Shown here in pieces: positions 8,831 through 17,708 of a stretch of 64,000 nucleotides of DNA (position 1 is its first letter; every line of letters starts with the position of its first letter). The stretch spans positions 1 through 64,000 of the forward strand of contig CAYOPZ010000012.1 in assembly GCA_964406005.1 (NCBI GenBank), read 5' to 3'. The translations under genes were made by a program, and so were the position numbers. The DNA comes from CAYOPZ01 sp964406005 (GTDB taxonomy: Bacteria; Bacteroidota; Bacteroidia; Bacteroidales; SM23-62). A model generated the notes under the pieces. That model had not been told where the DNA came from. It saw only the letters and a list, made by a program, of their open reading frames with translations, and made no database searches.

Positions 8831-10471
8831 TTGATTTGTAATGGAACCCAAAACCTACAGCCAGTGTACAGGTTGAAAACAAAAATAAATGCTGGATCTC
8901 CGGAGTATGCCGTAAACCTTGATTCATACAAGGAATTAATCGGGACCTTCAGGGAAAGGACAGAACGGGTAAGCCGGGGAGGCGGAGAAGAATCCGTAAG
9001 AAAACATAAGGAACGGAATAAACTATTGCCACGCGAGAGAATAAATCTTCTGGTAGACCTCAATACGCCGTTTCTCGAATTGTCCGCACTCGCTGCCTGG
9101 GATCAGTATGATAACCGGTTCCCCTCGGCCGGAATCATAACCGGTGTGGGACTTGTTCATGGCCGGGAGACCGTCATTATCGCAAACGATGCGACGGTAA
9201 AGGGAGGCACCTACGTAAGGGAGACCATTAAAAAACACATCCGTGCACAGGAAATCGCCCTGGAGAACAGGCTTCCTGTAGTATATATAGTCGATTCCGG
9301 AGGGGTCTTCCTCCCTGAACAGGATAAGGTTTTTCCGGACAGGTTTGATTTTGGCAGGATATTTTTCAACCAGTCAAGGTTATCGGCCGAAGGCATTCCG
9401 CAGGTGGCCATGGTGATGGGATCCTGCACTGCAGGAGGGGCATATGTGCCTGCGATGAGCGATGAGACCATCATAGTAAAAAACCAGGGAACAATTTTCA
9501 TCGGTGGTCCGCCGCTGGTAAAAGCCGCCACAGGAGAAGATGTGACAGCCGAAGAGCTCGGAGGGGCCGAGGTACATACCCGGATATCCGGTGTTGCCGA
9601 TCATCTTGCCGAAAACGATACCCATGCGATACAGATCTGCAGGAACATTTTTGAAAATCTGCCTGCCGGTATAAAGCAGGCGACTGAGCCTTCCGATGCC
9701 GAACCACCCGCCTATGATGCAGATGAACTGTATGGATTGATTCCCGTGGATACCAAAAAAAATATAGATCCCAGGGAGATCATAATGAGGATAGTGGATG
9801 GCAGCAGGTTCCAGGAGTTCAAGGAAGAATATGCCCCCTCCATCGTAACGGGATTTGCCAGGATCATGGGATATCCTGTAGGGATCCTTGCCAATAACGG
9901 GGTGTTTTTTTCCGGGACATCCCTGAAGGCGGCACATTTCATCGAGTTGTGCAACTTCAGGAAAACGCCCGTACTATTCCTGCAAAACATTACGGGTTTC
10001 ATAGTCGGCAAGGAATACGAGCATAAGGGTATCGCCAGGGACGGGGCAAAACTGATCCATGCGGTTTCGACCGCAAGTGTTCCGAAATTCACCGTCGTTT
10101 ACGGCGGTTCCTTCGGAGCCGGCAATTATGCCATGGCAGGCCGTGCCTTCGATCCGAGGCTCCTGTTTATGTGGCCCAATGCAAGGATTTCCGTCATGGG
10201 GGGAGAGCAGGCTGCAGAGGTACTCATCCGTGTGCGGGCCGACCGGATGAAGGAGGAAGGCAGGGATCTGCCCCGGGAAGAAATCTCACGGATCAGGAAG
10301 GAGATCCTGGAAAAATATGCAACAGAGAGTTCTTCCTATTACAGTACTTCGAGGCTCTGGGATGACGGCATCATAGATCCTGTGGATACGAGGAAAGTGG
10401 TAGCCATGGGCATTGCAATGTCGCTGAACAATCCTTATCCGGATCCGAAAACAGGTGTTTACAGGATGTAA
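8831..10471 (+). CDS. liuB: Methylcrotonyl-CoA carboxylase, carboxyltransferase (beta) subunit
   Basis: This acyl-CoA carboxyltransferase is up to 546 aa. It moves the carboxyl group from carboxybiotin to 3-methylcrotonyl-CoA in leucine breakdown. Features typical of MccB: LPRERINLLVDLNTPFLEL, GITGVGLVHG-like core, GSCTAGGAYVPAMSDE, GGPPLVKAATGEDVTAEELG and GGSFGAGNYAMAGRAFDPR. An in-frame stop lies just before the TTG at 8831, so that is the outer limit. Comparison with family N termini (KTKINAGSPEY) suggests translation really starts at TTG 8873 or GTG 8864. It heads a nine-gene plus-strand run in liuB-liuC-liuD order. Geranyl-CoA or another branched acyl-CoA as substrate is not excluded. 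Confidence 0.88.
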   Translation: MICNGTQNLQPVYRLKTKINAGSPEYAVNLDSYKELIGTFRERTERVSRGGGEESVRKHKERNKLLPRERINLLVDLNTPFLELSALAAWDQYDNRFPSAGIITGVGLVHGRETVIIANDATVKGGTYVRETIKKHIRAQEIALENRLPVVYIVDSGGVFLPEQDKVFPDRFDFGRIFFNQSRLSAEGIPQVAMVMGSCTAGGAYVPAMSDETIIVKNQGTIFIGGPPLVKAATGEDVTAEELGGAEVHTRISGVADHLAENDTHAIQICRNIFENLPAGIKQATEPSDAEPPAYDADELYGLIPVDTKKNIDPREIIMRIVDGSRFQEFKEEYAPSIVTGFARIMGYPVGILANNGVFFSGTSLKAAHFIELCNFRKTPVLFLQNITGFIVGKEYEHKGIARDGAKLIHAVSTASVPKFTVVYGGSFGAGNYAMAGRAFDPRLLFMWPNARISVMGGEQAAEVLIRVRADRMKEEGRDLPREEISRIRKEILEKYATESSSYYSTSRLWDDGIIDPVDTRKVVAMGIAMSLNNPYPDPKTGVYRM

Positions 10472-10484
10472 ATCCGATGTCCTT

Positions 10485-11273
10485 ATGCAATATCGAGCCA
10501 TAGAATTTATTTTGAAGGGAAAGGTCGCGGAACTCTGGCTGAACAGGCCTGAAAAACGCAATGCGCTGAATGCACAAATGCTTGAGGAGATTCTTCATGC
10601 ACTCCATAATATTGAGACCGGACGAAATGTACGGGTGCTGGTTTTAAGGGGCAGGGGCCCTGTATTCAGTGCGGGTGCGGACCTGGCATTCATTAAAAGT
10701 CTTGCAGGGAAAACAGACAGGGAGATTGAAAGGGCAGGAGGCATGTTCTATGACTGCTTCCACACTTTATTTAACCTGGGGTTACCGGTTGTCTGCTATG
10801 TCCACGGTGCTGTCAAAGGCGGTGCCGGTGGTCTGGCGGCTGCTTCTGATTTTGTCATTACCACACAGGATACCCTTTTTTCATTCCCGGAAGTACAACT
10901 GGGCCTGGTACCGGCAACCGTGGCACCCTTTGTCGTCCGCAGGATCGGATTCTCCAGGTCAAGGCAATTGATGATCAGCGGAATGGAGATTGACGGTACG
11001 ATGGCTCACAGGATCGGCCTTGCCGACATGGTGACCGGGGCGGATGATGCCGAAGCGGCGATAAGCCAATTGGTTTCAGGAATCAGGCAGAACAAAGCTT
11101 CGTCTGTTTCCGTGACAAAAAAAATGCTGTTTGGTCTCGGGGGGGAAGAGATTATAAATGAGCAAACACGCAGGAATGCCATAAAGATTTTTCGTCAATC
11201 CATAAGGTCAGGAGAGGCAATTGAAGGAATAAATACTTTATTTGACAGAATAAAACCTTACCGGCATAAATAA
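10485..11273 (+). CDS. liuC: Enoyl-CoA hydratase family, probable methylglutaconyl-CoA hydratase
   Basis: This 262-aa crotonase-fold protein has NRPEKRNALN near the N terminus, an oxyanion-hole region (FSAGADLAFI) and the stretch VKGGAGGLAAASDF...FPEVQLGLVPATVAPFVV. The first crotonase glutamate is Gly here, as in LiuC/AtuE-type hydratases, while the second (PEVQLGLVP) is kept. The LGLVPA...P..VVR motif is characteristic of that group. It should hydrate 3-methylglutaconyl-CoA to HMG-CoA. ATG 10485 is preferred over the upstream GTG at 10455, which would overlap liuB and add a non-conserved extension. The next gene begins two bases after its stop. Confidence 0.82.
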   Translation: MQYRAIEFILKGKVAELWLNRPEKRNALNAQMLEEILHALHNIETGRNVRVLVLRGRGPVFSAGADLAFIKSLAGKTDREIERAGGMFYDCFHTLFNLGLPVVCYVHGAVKGGAGGLAAASDFVITTQDTLFSFPEVQLGLVPATVAPFVVRRIGFSRSRQLMISGMEIDGTMAHRIGLADMVTGADDAEAAISQLVSGIRQNKASSVSVTKKMLFGLGGEEIINEQTRRNAIKIFRQSIRSGEAIEGINTLFDRIKPYRHK

Positions 11274-11275
11274 GT

Positions 11276-13270
11276 TTGCACACTTTCACTAAAATACTTG
11301 TAGCCAACCGGGGAGAAATTGCCATTCGCATTATCAGGGCAGCAGGGTCGCTTGGGATTCACAGCATGGCTGTCTATTCCCGGCAGGATGGCCCGGATTC
11401 TTTTCATTGCAGGATGGCAGACGAATGTTTTTCCCTGGAGGGAGCAAACCTGCAGGATACTTACCTGAATATAGGGAAGATCATCCGCATAGCCCGGGAT
11501 ACGGGGGCCGATGCCATCCATCCCGGATACGGTTTCCTTTCTGAAAATCATCGGTTTGCGGCTGCCTGTGAAGATCACGGGATTTCATTTATCGGCCCGC
11601 CAAGCCGTATTTTACGTTTGTTGGGGAACAAAGCGAAGGCCAGGGAAATTGTTAAGGAAATGGGTATTCCCGTGATAGATGGGAAGGCGGCTTCCCCGGA
11701 TGATGTGCCCGGCGGGTCGGATGGGCTGTCTTACCCGGTTCTGGTAAAAGCCGCCGCAGGCGGCGGCGGAAAGGGAATCCGGATCGTAAACAACAAGCAT
11801 GAACTGAAGGCAGCCATAGAAACGGCCTCCCGTGAAGCAAACAATTATTTCGGGGACGGAAGCATATACCTGGAAAAGTATCTTGATCCCGCCCGGCACG
11901 TAGAATTCCAGATTCTGGGGGACCGGCATGGCAATATCATTCATTTATACGAGCGGGAATGTTCGGTTCAAAGAAGATATCAGAAGATCATCGAGGAATC
12001 CCCGTCCACCTTTCTGAAACCCGGGACCCGGAAAGCGATGGGCAAAGCAGCTGTCGGCATTGCCCGCAAGCTGGGATATCAAAATGCCGGAGCCATAGAA
12101 TTCCTGCTTGACAGGGATCAGAATTTTTATTTCATCGAAATGAATACCCGGATTCAGGTCGAACATGCCGTAACCGAAATGACGACAGGCATAGACCTTG
12201 TCCGTGAACAGATCCGTATTGCCATGGGATATCCAATCGGGTTGAAACAGGAAGATGTGAAGCCGGGGGGTCATGCCATCGAAGCAAGGATATATGCAGA
12301 AAACCCCGCAAAAAACTTCCGGCCCGCACCGGGACGAATTCTTTACTACAACGAACCCTCCGGCAAAGGAGTCAGGGTCGATGCCTGCACCGACGGCCCC
12401 TGCAGGATCTGGCAGCAATATGATCCCATGATCTCCAAGCTGGTCGTACATGGAAGAAACAGGGCGGAAGCCATCGGGAGGTTGAATGAAGCACTGCAGG
12501 CATATTCCATTGTGGGAATTGATACCAACATGATGCTTCTGCGGGAAATTGTAAATCACCGTGATTTTATTGACAATCACATTTCCACCCGGTATTTTGA
12601 AGATCACCTGGATGAATTAAGGGACAGGATGAAGTCTGCACAGATTTCCGTTCCCGGTGATTTGTTCAGAACAGGATTCCTCGCAGCCACACTTGCCCGT
12701 GGTCCGGTTCCCGAGGATCCTTCGTCTCCCTTCCGGGCGATCGGATACTGGCGGCAGATCAATAAACTGTACTACAGGCACGAACACCAGGAAGAGTCTG
12801 TATGCATCATTTCCATGCAGAACAGACGGCTTGCCTACCGCTTTGAACAAACGGTGTTTGAAGCGGTTGATATAGATTATAACCCCGGCCTGATCCATTT
12901 TACATACAAGGGAAGCCGGATCAAAATGCATCATGTGGTTATGGAATCCGGTGAGGAGATCATTGATTATAAGGGCATTCAACAGCGTTTTACCAGGTTT
13001 GATTCATTGCCTGACGCTCCCGTTGTGAATGATTCTTCCGCAGAAAACGAAACTAAAGACAGGGTAATCGTTTCCCCGATGTACGGCAAAATAACCAGTA
13101 TAAATGTAAAGGAAAAAGATTCTGTACGGAAAGGAGACCTGTTGTTTACGATAGACTCGATGAAAATTGAAAACAATGTGCTTGCACCACGCAATGGTAC
13201 AATAAGTAAGATAGTGGTGCAGGCAGGCCAGCAGATAGAAGTCGATAAACCTGTGCTGGTGATCGATTAA
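11276..13270 (+). CDS. liuD: Methylcrotonyl-CoA carboxylase, biotin carboxylase/biotin carrier (alpha) subunit
   Basis: This 664-aa biotin-dependent carboxylase alpha subunit starts at TTG, two bases after the previous stop. The biotin carboxylase domain (about 1-450) shows KILVANRGEIAIRI, HPGYGFLSEN, the ATP-grasp glycine loop AAAGGGGKGIRIV, ECSVQRRYQKIIEE and EMNTRIQVEHAVTE. A linker region follows (about 455-585). The C-terminal biotinyl domain (about 590-664) carries the biotinylated lysine in DSMKIENN. It pairs with the beta subunit two genes upstream to carboxylate 3-methylcrotonyl-CoA. Propionyl- or geranyl-CoA specificity cannot be ruled out from sequence alone, but the neighbouring LiuC-type hydratase favours leucine catabolism. 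Confidence 0.88.
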   Translation: MHTFTKILVANRGEIAIRIIRAAGSLGIHSMAVYSRQDGPDSFHCRMADECFSLEGANLQDTYLNIGKIIRIARDTGADAIHPGYGFLSENHRFAAACEDHGISFIGPPSRILRLLGNKAKAREIVKEMGIPVIDGKAASPDDVPGGSDGLSYPVLVKAAAGGGGKGIRIVNNKHELKAAIETASREANNYFGDGSIYLEKYLDPARHVEFQILGDRHGNIIHLYERECSVQRRYQKIIEESPSTFLKPGTRKAMGKAAVGIARKLGYQNAGAIEFLLDRDQNFYFIEMNTRIQVEHAVTEMTTGIDLVREQIRIAMGYPIGLKQEDVKPGGHAIEARIYAENPAKNFRPAPGRILYYNEPSGKGVRVDACTDGPCRIWQQYDPMISKLVVHGRNRAEAIGRLNEALQAYSIVGIDTNMMLLREIVNHRDFIDNHISTRYFEDHLDELRDRMKSAQISVPGDLFRTGFLAATLARGPVPEDPSSPFRAIGYWRQINKLYYRHEHQEESVCIISMQNRRLAYRFEQTVFEAVDIDYNPGLIHFTYKGSRIKMHHVVMESGEEIIDYKGIQQRFTRFDSLPDAPVVNDSSAENETKDRVIVSPMYGKITSINVKEKDSVRKGDLLFTIDSMKIENNVLAPRNGTISKIVVQAGQQIEVDKPVLVID

Positions 13271-13301
13271 TTTCTATTTTTGTCCAATATTTTTGGAATA
13301 C

Positions 13302-14444
13302 ATGCCATTTGTCTCAGAAGAACACGAGAAGCTGCGTAATGATGTGAGAGATTTCGCCGAACGGGAAATTGCACCACTCGCCGCTGAACTTGATGAAAAG
13401 GAGAAATTTTCTGTAGACCTGTTTAAAAAAATGGGAGACCTTGGCCTGTTGGGCATCACGTTGCCTGAAAAGTACGGGGGCCTGGGTCTGGATACCTTGT
13501 CCTACATCATTGCCGTGGAAGAGCTGGCGCGGATAGACAGCTCTCAGGCCGGTGTGGTTGCCTCGCACAATTCACTTGGCATCGCACCCATTGCCGATTT
13601 CGGAACGGATAAACAAAAGAACCACTATTTGCCCCTTCTTACCACGGGGGATCATCTCTGGGCTTTCGGACTGACCGAACCCGATGCAGGATCGGATTCT
13701 CAGGGAACGAAAACAACAGCCAGAAAGGAGAATGGCCAGTGGGTGATCAACGGAGATAAAATGTTTATATCCAATGCTTCCACTTCGGTCACTGCAGGGA
13801 TTACCCTGCAGGCGGTTACAGATAACCATGGCGGGCGTAAGGAACTTTCAGCCATTATTGTGGATCAGGGCACAGAAGGTTATACCGTGGAGAAAATCCT
13901 TAATAAATTGATGTGGAGAGCCATCGATACGGCCTGCCTGAAATTCGACAATTGCAGGGTCCCTGAAGAAAATCTGCTCGGGCAGAGGGGTATGGGGTCC
14001 AGGATTACACTCCACACCCTTGACGGAGGAAGGCTTTCCATTGCGGCTATGGGACTGGGACTTGCAAGGGGGGCCTTTGAACTGGCACTGGATTATGCCA
14101 AAAAAAGGAAGCAGTTCGGAAAACCGATTGCAAAATTCCAGTCCATCGGTTTTAAACTGGCCGATATGGACATGAAAATCGAACTGGCCCGGAATACCCT
14201 GTACAGGGTTTGCTGGCTGAAGGACCGGAACAAGCCCTTCAGCAGGGAAGCGGCCATCGCAAAGCTGTATTGTTCGGAAATTGCGAAAGAAGTGGCAGAT
14301 GAGGCCCTGCAGATACATGGAGGATACGGGCTGATCAAGGGAAGTCCCATCGAACGGTTCTACCGGGATCAGCGTCTCCTGCAGATCGGGGAAGGTACTT
14401 CGGAAATATTGCGTTTGGTGATATCCCGGAAACTGGGAATCTGA
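13302..14444 (+). CDS. Acyl-CoA dehydrogenase, short-chain-type active site
   Basis: This 380-aa FAD-dependent acyl-CoA dehydrogenase has ALTEP-type (GLTEPDAGSDSQG), substrate/FAD-binding (RKQFGKPIAKFQSIGF) and C-terminal (QIHGGYGLIKGSPIERFYRD, IGEGTSEI) motifs. By position in a liu cluster it should be isovaleryl-CoA dehydrogenase. However, the catalytic base is the Glu of GEGTSEI, as in short-chain dehydrogenases, and the helix position used by isovaleryl-CoA dehydrogenase is Gly (DGGRLSIAA). It may act on isovaleryl-, 2-methylbutyryl- or butyryl-CoA. ATG 13302 is preferred to TTG 13293. A TATTTTTG element at 13275-13282 could be an internal promoter, but no good -33 was seen. Confidence 0.88.
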   Translation: MPFVSEEHEKLRNDVRDFAEREIAPLAAELDEKEKFSVDLFKKMGDLGLLGITLPEKYGGLGLDTLSYIIAVEELARIDSSQAGVVASHNSLGIAPIADFGTDKQKNHYLPLLTTGDHLWAFGLTEPDAGSDSQGTKTTARKENGQWVINGDKMFISNASTSVTAGITLQAVTDNHGGRKELSAIIVDQGTEGYTVEKILNKLMWRAIDTACLKFDNCRVPEENLLGQRGMGSRITLHTLDGGRLSIAAMGLGLARGAFELALDYAKKRKQFGKPIAKFQSIGFKLADMDMKIELARNTLYRVCWLKDRNKPFSREAAIAKLYCSEIAKEVADEALQIHGGYGLIKGSPIERFYRDQRLLQIGEGTSEILRLVISRKLGI

Positions 14445-14448
14445 TGAT

Positions 14449-15450
14449 ATGGAAAAGCGAAAGACTGATCATATTCGGCTTGCTTTCGAGGCCCGGGTTC
14501 CCATAGATTCACTCGATCGTCGTTTTCATTATGAACCTTTGCATAGTGCCCACCCGAAGGATTATCCGTCCTTTGAATTCTTAGGTAAGCGGTACGGGAT
14601 ACCACTCTGGGTGAGCAGTATGACCGGAGGCACCCGGCTTGCAGGAACCATAAACCGGAACCTGGCCCGAGCCTGTAAGGATTTCGGAATGGGAATGGGA
14701 CTGGGGTCCTGCCGGGCCATCATGGAAAAAGATACGTATTTCGACGATTTCGATGTACGATCCATTATGGGGAATGATCTTCCGCTTTATGCAAACCTTG
14801 GCGTTGCACAGGTCGAATTGCTACTCTCATCGAATGATCTGGACAGTATACGGAAATTGCTGGACAGGCTTCGTGCCGATGGTTTGATCGTTCACGTGAA
14901 CCCGCTTCAGGAATGGTTTCAGTCGGAAGGCGACCGTTACGGCAGAGCGCCCATAGAAACGATTACCGAGCTCACGGAAAAGGCCGATTTTCCCATCATT
15001 GTAAAAGAGGTTGGTCAGGGCATGGGGCCCGAAAGCCTTCAATCCTTGCTCAGACTGCCGATTGAAGCCATTGAATTTGCAGCCTTCGGCGGCACCAATT
15101 TTACAAAATTGGAATTGATGCGCGGGAAATCAACTGAAAAGGAATTGCTGGAACCCCTGTCATTCGTGGGGGAAGATGCCGAATCCATGACACGTATTGT
15201 GAACCGGATCGCAGAAAAACAGGAAAACATCAAATGTAAACAGCTTATCATTTCGGGAGGCATAAAATCGTTCCTGGACGGGTATTACCTTATCAATCTG
15301 TCAAGAATTCCAGCCATTTACGGACAGGCGAGCAGTTTCCTGTTTCATGCGCGCGGCGAATATGAAGACCTGTATAACTACCTGAGCAGGCAGGTGGAAG
15401 GTTTGAAGCTTGCCCGTGCTTTTCTGAAGATAAAAGAGGATTATAAATGA
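14449..15450 (+). CDS. fni: Type 2 isopentenyl-diphosphate delta-isomerase
   Basis: This 333-aa FMN- and NAD(P)H-dependent enzyme interconverts IPP and DMAPP. Type 2 signatures: KRKTDHIRLAF at the N terminus, WVSSMTGGT, GSCRAIME, the HVNPLQEWFQSEGDRY segment with catalytic Asn/Gln/Glu, IVKEVGQGM, EFAAFGGTNF and the phosphate/FMN loop ISGGIKSFLDGYY. It begins four bases after the acyl-CoA dehydrogenase stop and overlaps the HMG-CoA reductase start by four bases. It is the first of five consecutive mevalonate-pathway genes. Confidence 0.93.
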   Translation: MEKRKTDHIRLAFEARVPIDSLDRRFHYEPLHSAHPKDYPSFEFLGKRYGIPLWVSSMTGGTRLAGTINRNLARACKDFGMGMGLGSCRAIMEKDTYFDDFDVRSIMGNDLPLYANLGVAQVELLLSSNDLDSIRKLLDRLRADGLIVHVNPLQEWFQSEGDRYGRAPIETITELTEKADFPIIVKEVGQGMGPESLQSLLRLPIEAIEFAAFGGTNFTKLELMRGKSTEKELLEPLSFVGEDAESMTRIVNRIAEKQENIKCKQLIISGGIKSFLDGYYLINLSRIPAIYGQASSFLFHARGEYEDLYNYLSRQVEGLKLARAFLKIKEDYK

Positions 15451-16766
15451 ATGGAAGGAAATCCATAAAGGGTTTTTCAAGACTGTCAAGGGATGAAAAA
15501 ATAGAGCTTGCCGCAGGCTTTTCCGGCGATCCGGAATCATTCCGGGAAACACTCGCTGCATTCAGGCATACTGACCCAGGGTTTCAGAAACTGTTTGAAG
15601 GGTTCAGTGAGAATACCGTCAGTAATTATTTTCTTCCATTCGGAATTGCGCCCAATTTCCTGGTCAATGACCGGGAATATATTGTTCCCATGGTCATCGA
15701 AGAAAGTTCCGTGGTGGCAGCTGCTTCGAAAAGCGCGGGATTCTGGTTTACCAGGGGAGGGTTCAAGGCAGAGGTTGAATCTACGGTTAAGCCGGGACAT
15801 GTATATTTTAAAAGTCCGGCGGCATATTCCGCACTGAGAGAAATTCAGGATGAACTGGAAGCTTACCTGATCGGGAAAACCATGGAAATCACCCGGAACA
15901 TGAGATCCAGAGGGGGAGGGATACGCTCTGTAAGAATCCTGGATATCCCGGAAATGCCGGGCCATTACAAGCTTGAAGGGGTGTTTGAAACAGCGGATTC
16001 AATGGGAGCGAATTTCATCAACACATGCCTTGAGGCATTTGCAGGTCTGATGCCGGGATTCCTGGCAGAACACGGAACCATTCATACGGAAAAGGAGACC
16101 GAAATCACCATGGCCATTCTTTCAAATCATATACCTGAATGTATTGTGTCCGTACAGGTGGATTGCCCGATTGAGGATCTCCCGGATCCGGGGCCCGGCA
16201 TTTCCCGGAATGCAATGGCCGAAAAATTCCGGGATGCAGTGGAAATTGCCCGTCACGATCCCTACAGGGCTGTGACACATAATAAAGGGATCTTCAACGG
16301 GGTGGATGCTGTCGTTATGGCTACGGGTAACGACTACAGGGCTGTCGAAGCAGGCGGACATGCATTTGCCGTAAGGTCAGGCCGATACTCCGGCCTGACC
16401 CGGGCGGATATCTCCGGAGGTATTTTCCGGTACCGGCTGAGGCTTCCTCTTGCACTGGGAACGGTAGGAGGACTGACCAACAACCATCCGCTGGCAAAGC
16501 TTTCGCTGGATCTGCTCGGCAACCCGGATTCCAGGCAATTGATGCAAATTGCAGCTTCGGCCGGGATGGCGAATAATTTTTCAGCCCTGTGGTCTCTGGT
16601 CACTTCGGGGATACAGCAGGGACACATGAAATTGCATCTTTCCAATATACTGACAAGCCTGGGCGCAACCAGGGATGAAAGAATTCTTGCGGCCGGGCAT
16701 TTTGAAGAGCAGACCGTGTCATACGGCAAAGTCAGGGAATTCCTGAGGAAGCAAAGAAAAGCATAG
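15447..16766 (+). CDS. mvaA: Hydroxymethylglutaryl-CoA reductase, class II
   Basis: This 439-aa enzyme reduces HMG-CoA to mevalonate. Class II features: the start region (SRLSRDEKIELAA), the catalytic Glu in VPMVIEESSVVAAASKSA, Lys in THNKGIFNGVDA, the Asp-bearing ATGNDYRAVEAGGHAFA segment, GTVGGLTNNHPLAKL, and the late catalytic His in GHMKLHLSNIL. Class II enzymes are soluble and can be NADH- or NADPH-linked. Here the adjacent mevalonate and diphosphomevalonate enzymes indicate the biosynthetic direction. It sits six genes after liuB, whose pathway ends at HMG-CoA. Confidence 0.93.
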   Translation: MNGRKSIKGFSRLSRDEKIELAAGFSGDPESFRETLAAFRHTDPGFQKLFEGFSENTVSNYFLPFGIAPNFLVNDREYIVPMVIEESSVVAAASKSAGFWFTRGGFKAEVESTVKPGHVYFKSPAAYSALREIQDELEAYLIGKTMEITRNMRSRGGGIRSVRILDIPEMPGHYKLEGVFETADSMGANFINTCLEAFAGLMPGFLAEHGTIHTEKETEITMAILSNHIPECIVSVQVDCPIEDLPDPGPGISRNAMAEKFRDAVEIARHDPYRAVTHNKGIFNGVDAVVMATGNDYRAVEAGGHAFAVRSGRYSGLTRADISGGIFRYRLRLPLALGTVGGLTNNHPLAKLSLDLLGNPDSRQLMQIAASAGMANNFSALWSLVTSGIQQGHMKLHLSNILTSLGATRDERILAAGHFEEQTVSYGKVREFLRKQRKA

Positions 16767-16772
16767 GCAATC

Positions 16773-17708
16773 ATGGGAGCTCATCGGTACCATTCCAGCG
16801 GCAAACTGCTCCTGACCGGGGAATATCTTGTGCTTCACGGGGCTTCTGCCCTGGCTGTGCCGACCAGGCTGGGACAGTTGCTTGAGATCCGCAGTGGAAG
16901 GGAAAGGGGTATTCTATCCTGGGAGACCCGCATCCGCGGCAGGCACTGGTTTTCAATGGAAATGGATACGGCCACATACAGGATAACAAGAACAAATCTC
17001 CCTGTCATAGGAGAGCGGCTCGTTCATATGCTCCGGGAAGCGGCAATACTGAAAGGTTCGGGAGACTGGCTTGAAAACAGCAGAGCAAAGGCCGATATTG
17101 AATTTGATATGGAATGGGGGCTGGGAAGCAGTTCCTCCCTTATTTCCAACATCGCATACTGGTCGGAGGTGGATCCCTTCCTGTTGCACGGGAAGGTATC
17201 CGGAGGATCCGCCTGTGATATTGCCGCTGCCAGGTCCGGGGGGCCGGTGCTCTATATGCTTGACCGGGGATCTCCGAAATTCCGGGAAGTCACATTCCGT
17301 CCCCCCTATCTTGACCGGGTCGGTTTTGTCTATCTCGGAAGGAAACAGAAATCTTCGCAGGGTGTCAGGTCATTTTTAAAAAATGCACCGGTCAGACAGG
17401 ATGATATCCTTAAAGTATCGGAGATCAGCAGGCATATCATGGAAGCGGGGAACCTTGATGAGTTCGAGGACCTTGTCAGGCAGCATGAGGGAATCCTTTC
17501 GGGGATACTCGACCGTGTCCCGGTTCAGGAAGCATTGTTCCCGGATTTTAAAGGGGTAATAAAATCCCTTGGGGCATGGGGAGGCGATTTTGCACTTTTT
17601 ACCTGCCGGCAGGGATGGACCGCCTCCAGGAATTATTTTGAAAAAAAAGGACTCACAAACGTTTTTAAATATCCGGAGCTGGTCAAATCCGGGTTGAATG
17701 ATGAGTGA
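16773..17708 (+). CDS. GHMP kinase, probable phosphomevalonate kinase (GYDIA-type family)
   Basis: This 311-aa GHMP-superfamily kinase has an N-terminal GKLLLTGEYLVLHGA motif, the ATP loop WGLGSSSS (about residues 114-121), a CDIA motif (SACDIAAARSGG) in the place of the GYDIA signature of a Bacteroidota-specific group, and a C-terminal GAWGGDFALF motif. Between HMG-CoA reductase and diphosphomevalonate decarboxylase, phosphomevalonate kinase is the only missing step, so that role is inferred from context. Its last 11 bases overlap mvaD. Confidence 0.82.
   Translation: MGAHRYHSSGKLLLTGEYLVLHGASALAVPTRLGQLLEIRSGRERGILSWETRIRGRHWFSMEMDTATYRITRTNLPVIGERLVHMLREAAILKGSGDWLENSRAKADIEFDMEWGLGSSSSLISNIAYWSEVDPFLLHGKVSGGSACDIAAARSGGPVLYMLDRGSPKFREVTFRPPYLDRVGFVYLGRKQKSSQGVRSFLKNAPVRQDDILKVSEISRHIMEAGNLDEFEDLVRQHEGILSGILDRVPVQEALFPDFKGVIKSLGAWGGDFALFTCRQGWTASRNYFEKKGLTNVFKYPELVKSGLNDE

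Noticed and set aside
13302..14444. Firm naming as isovaleryl-CoA dehydrogenase
   Set aside because: The position in the cluster fits, but the catalytic-base pattern is of the short-chain type.
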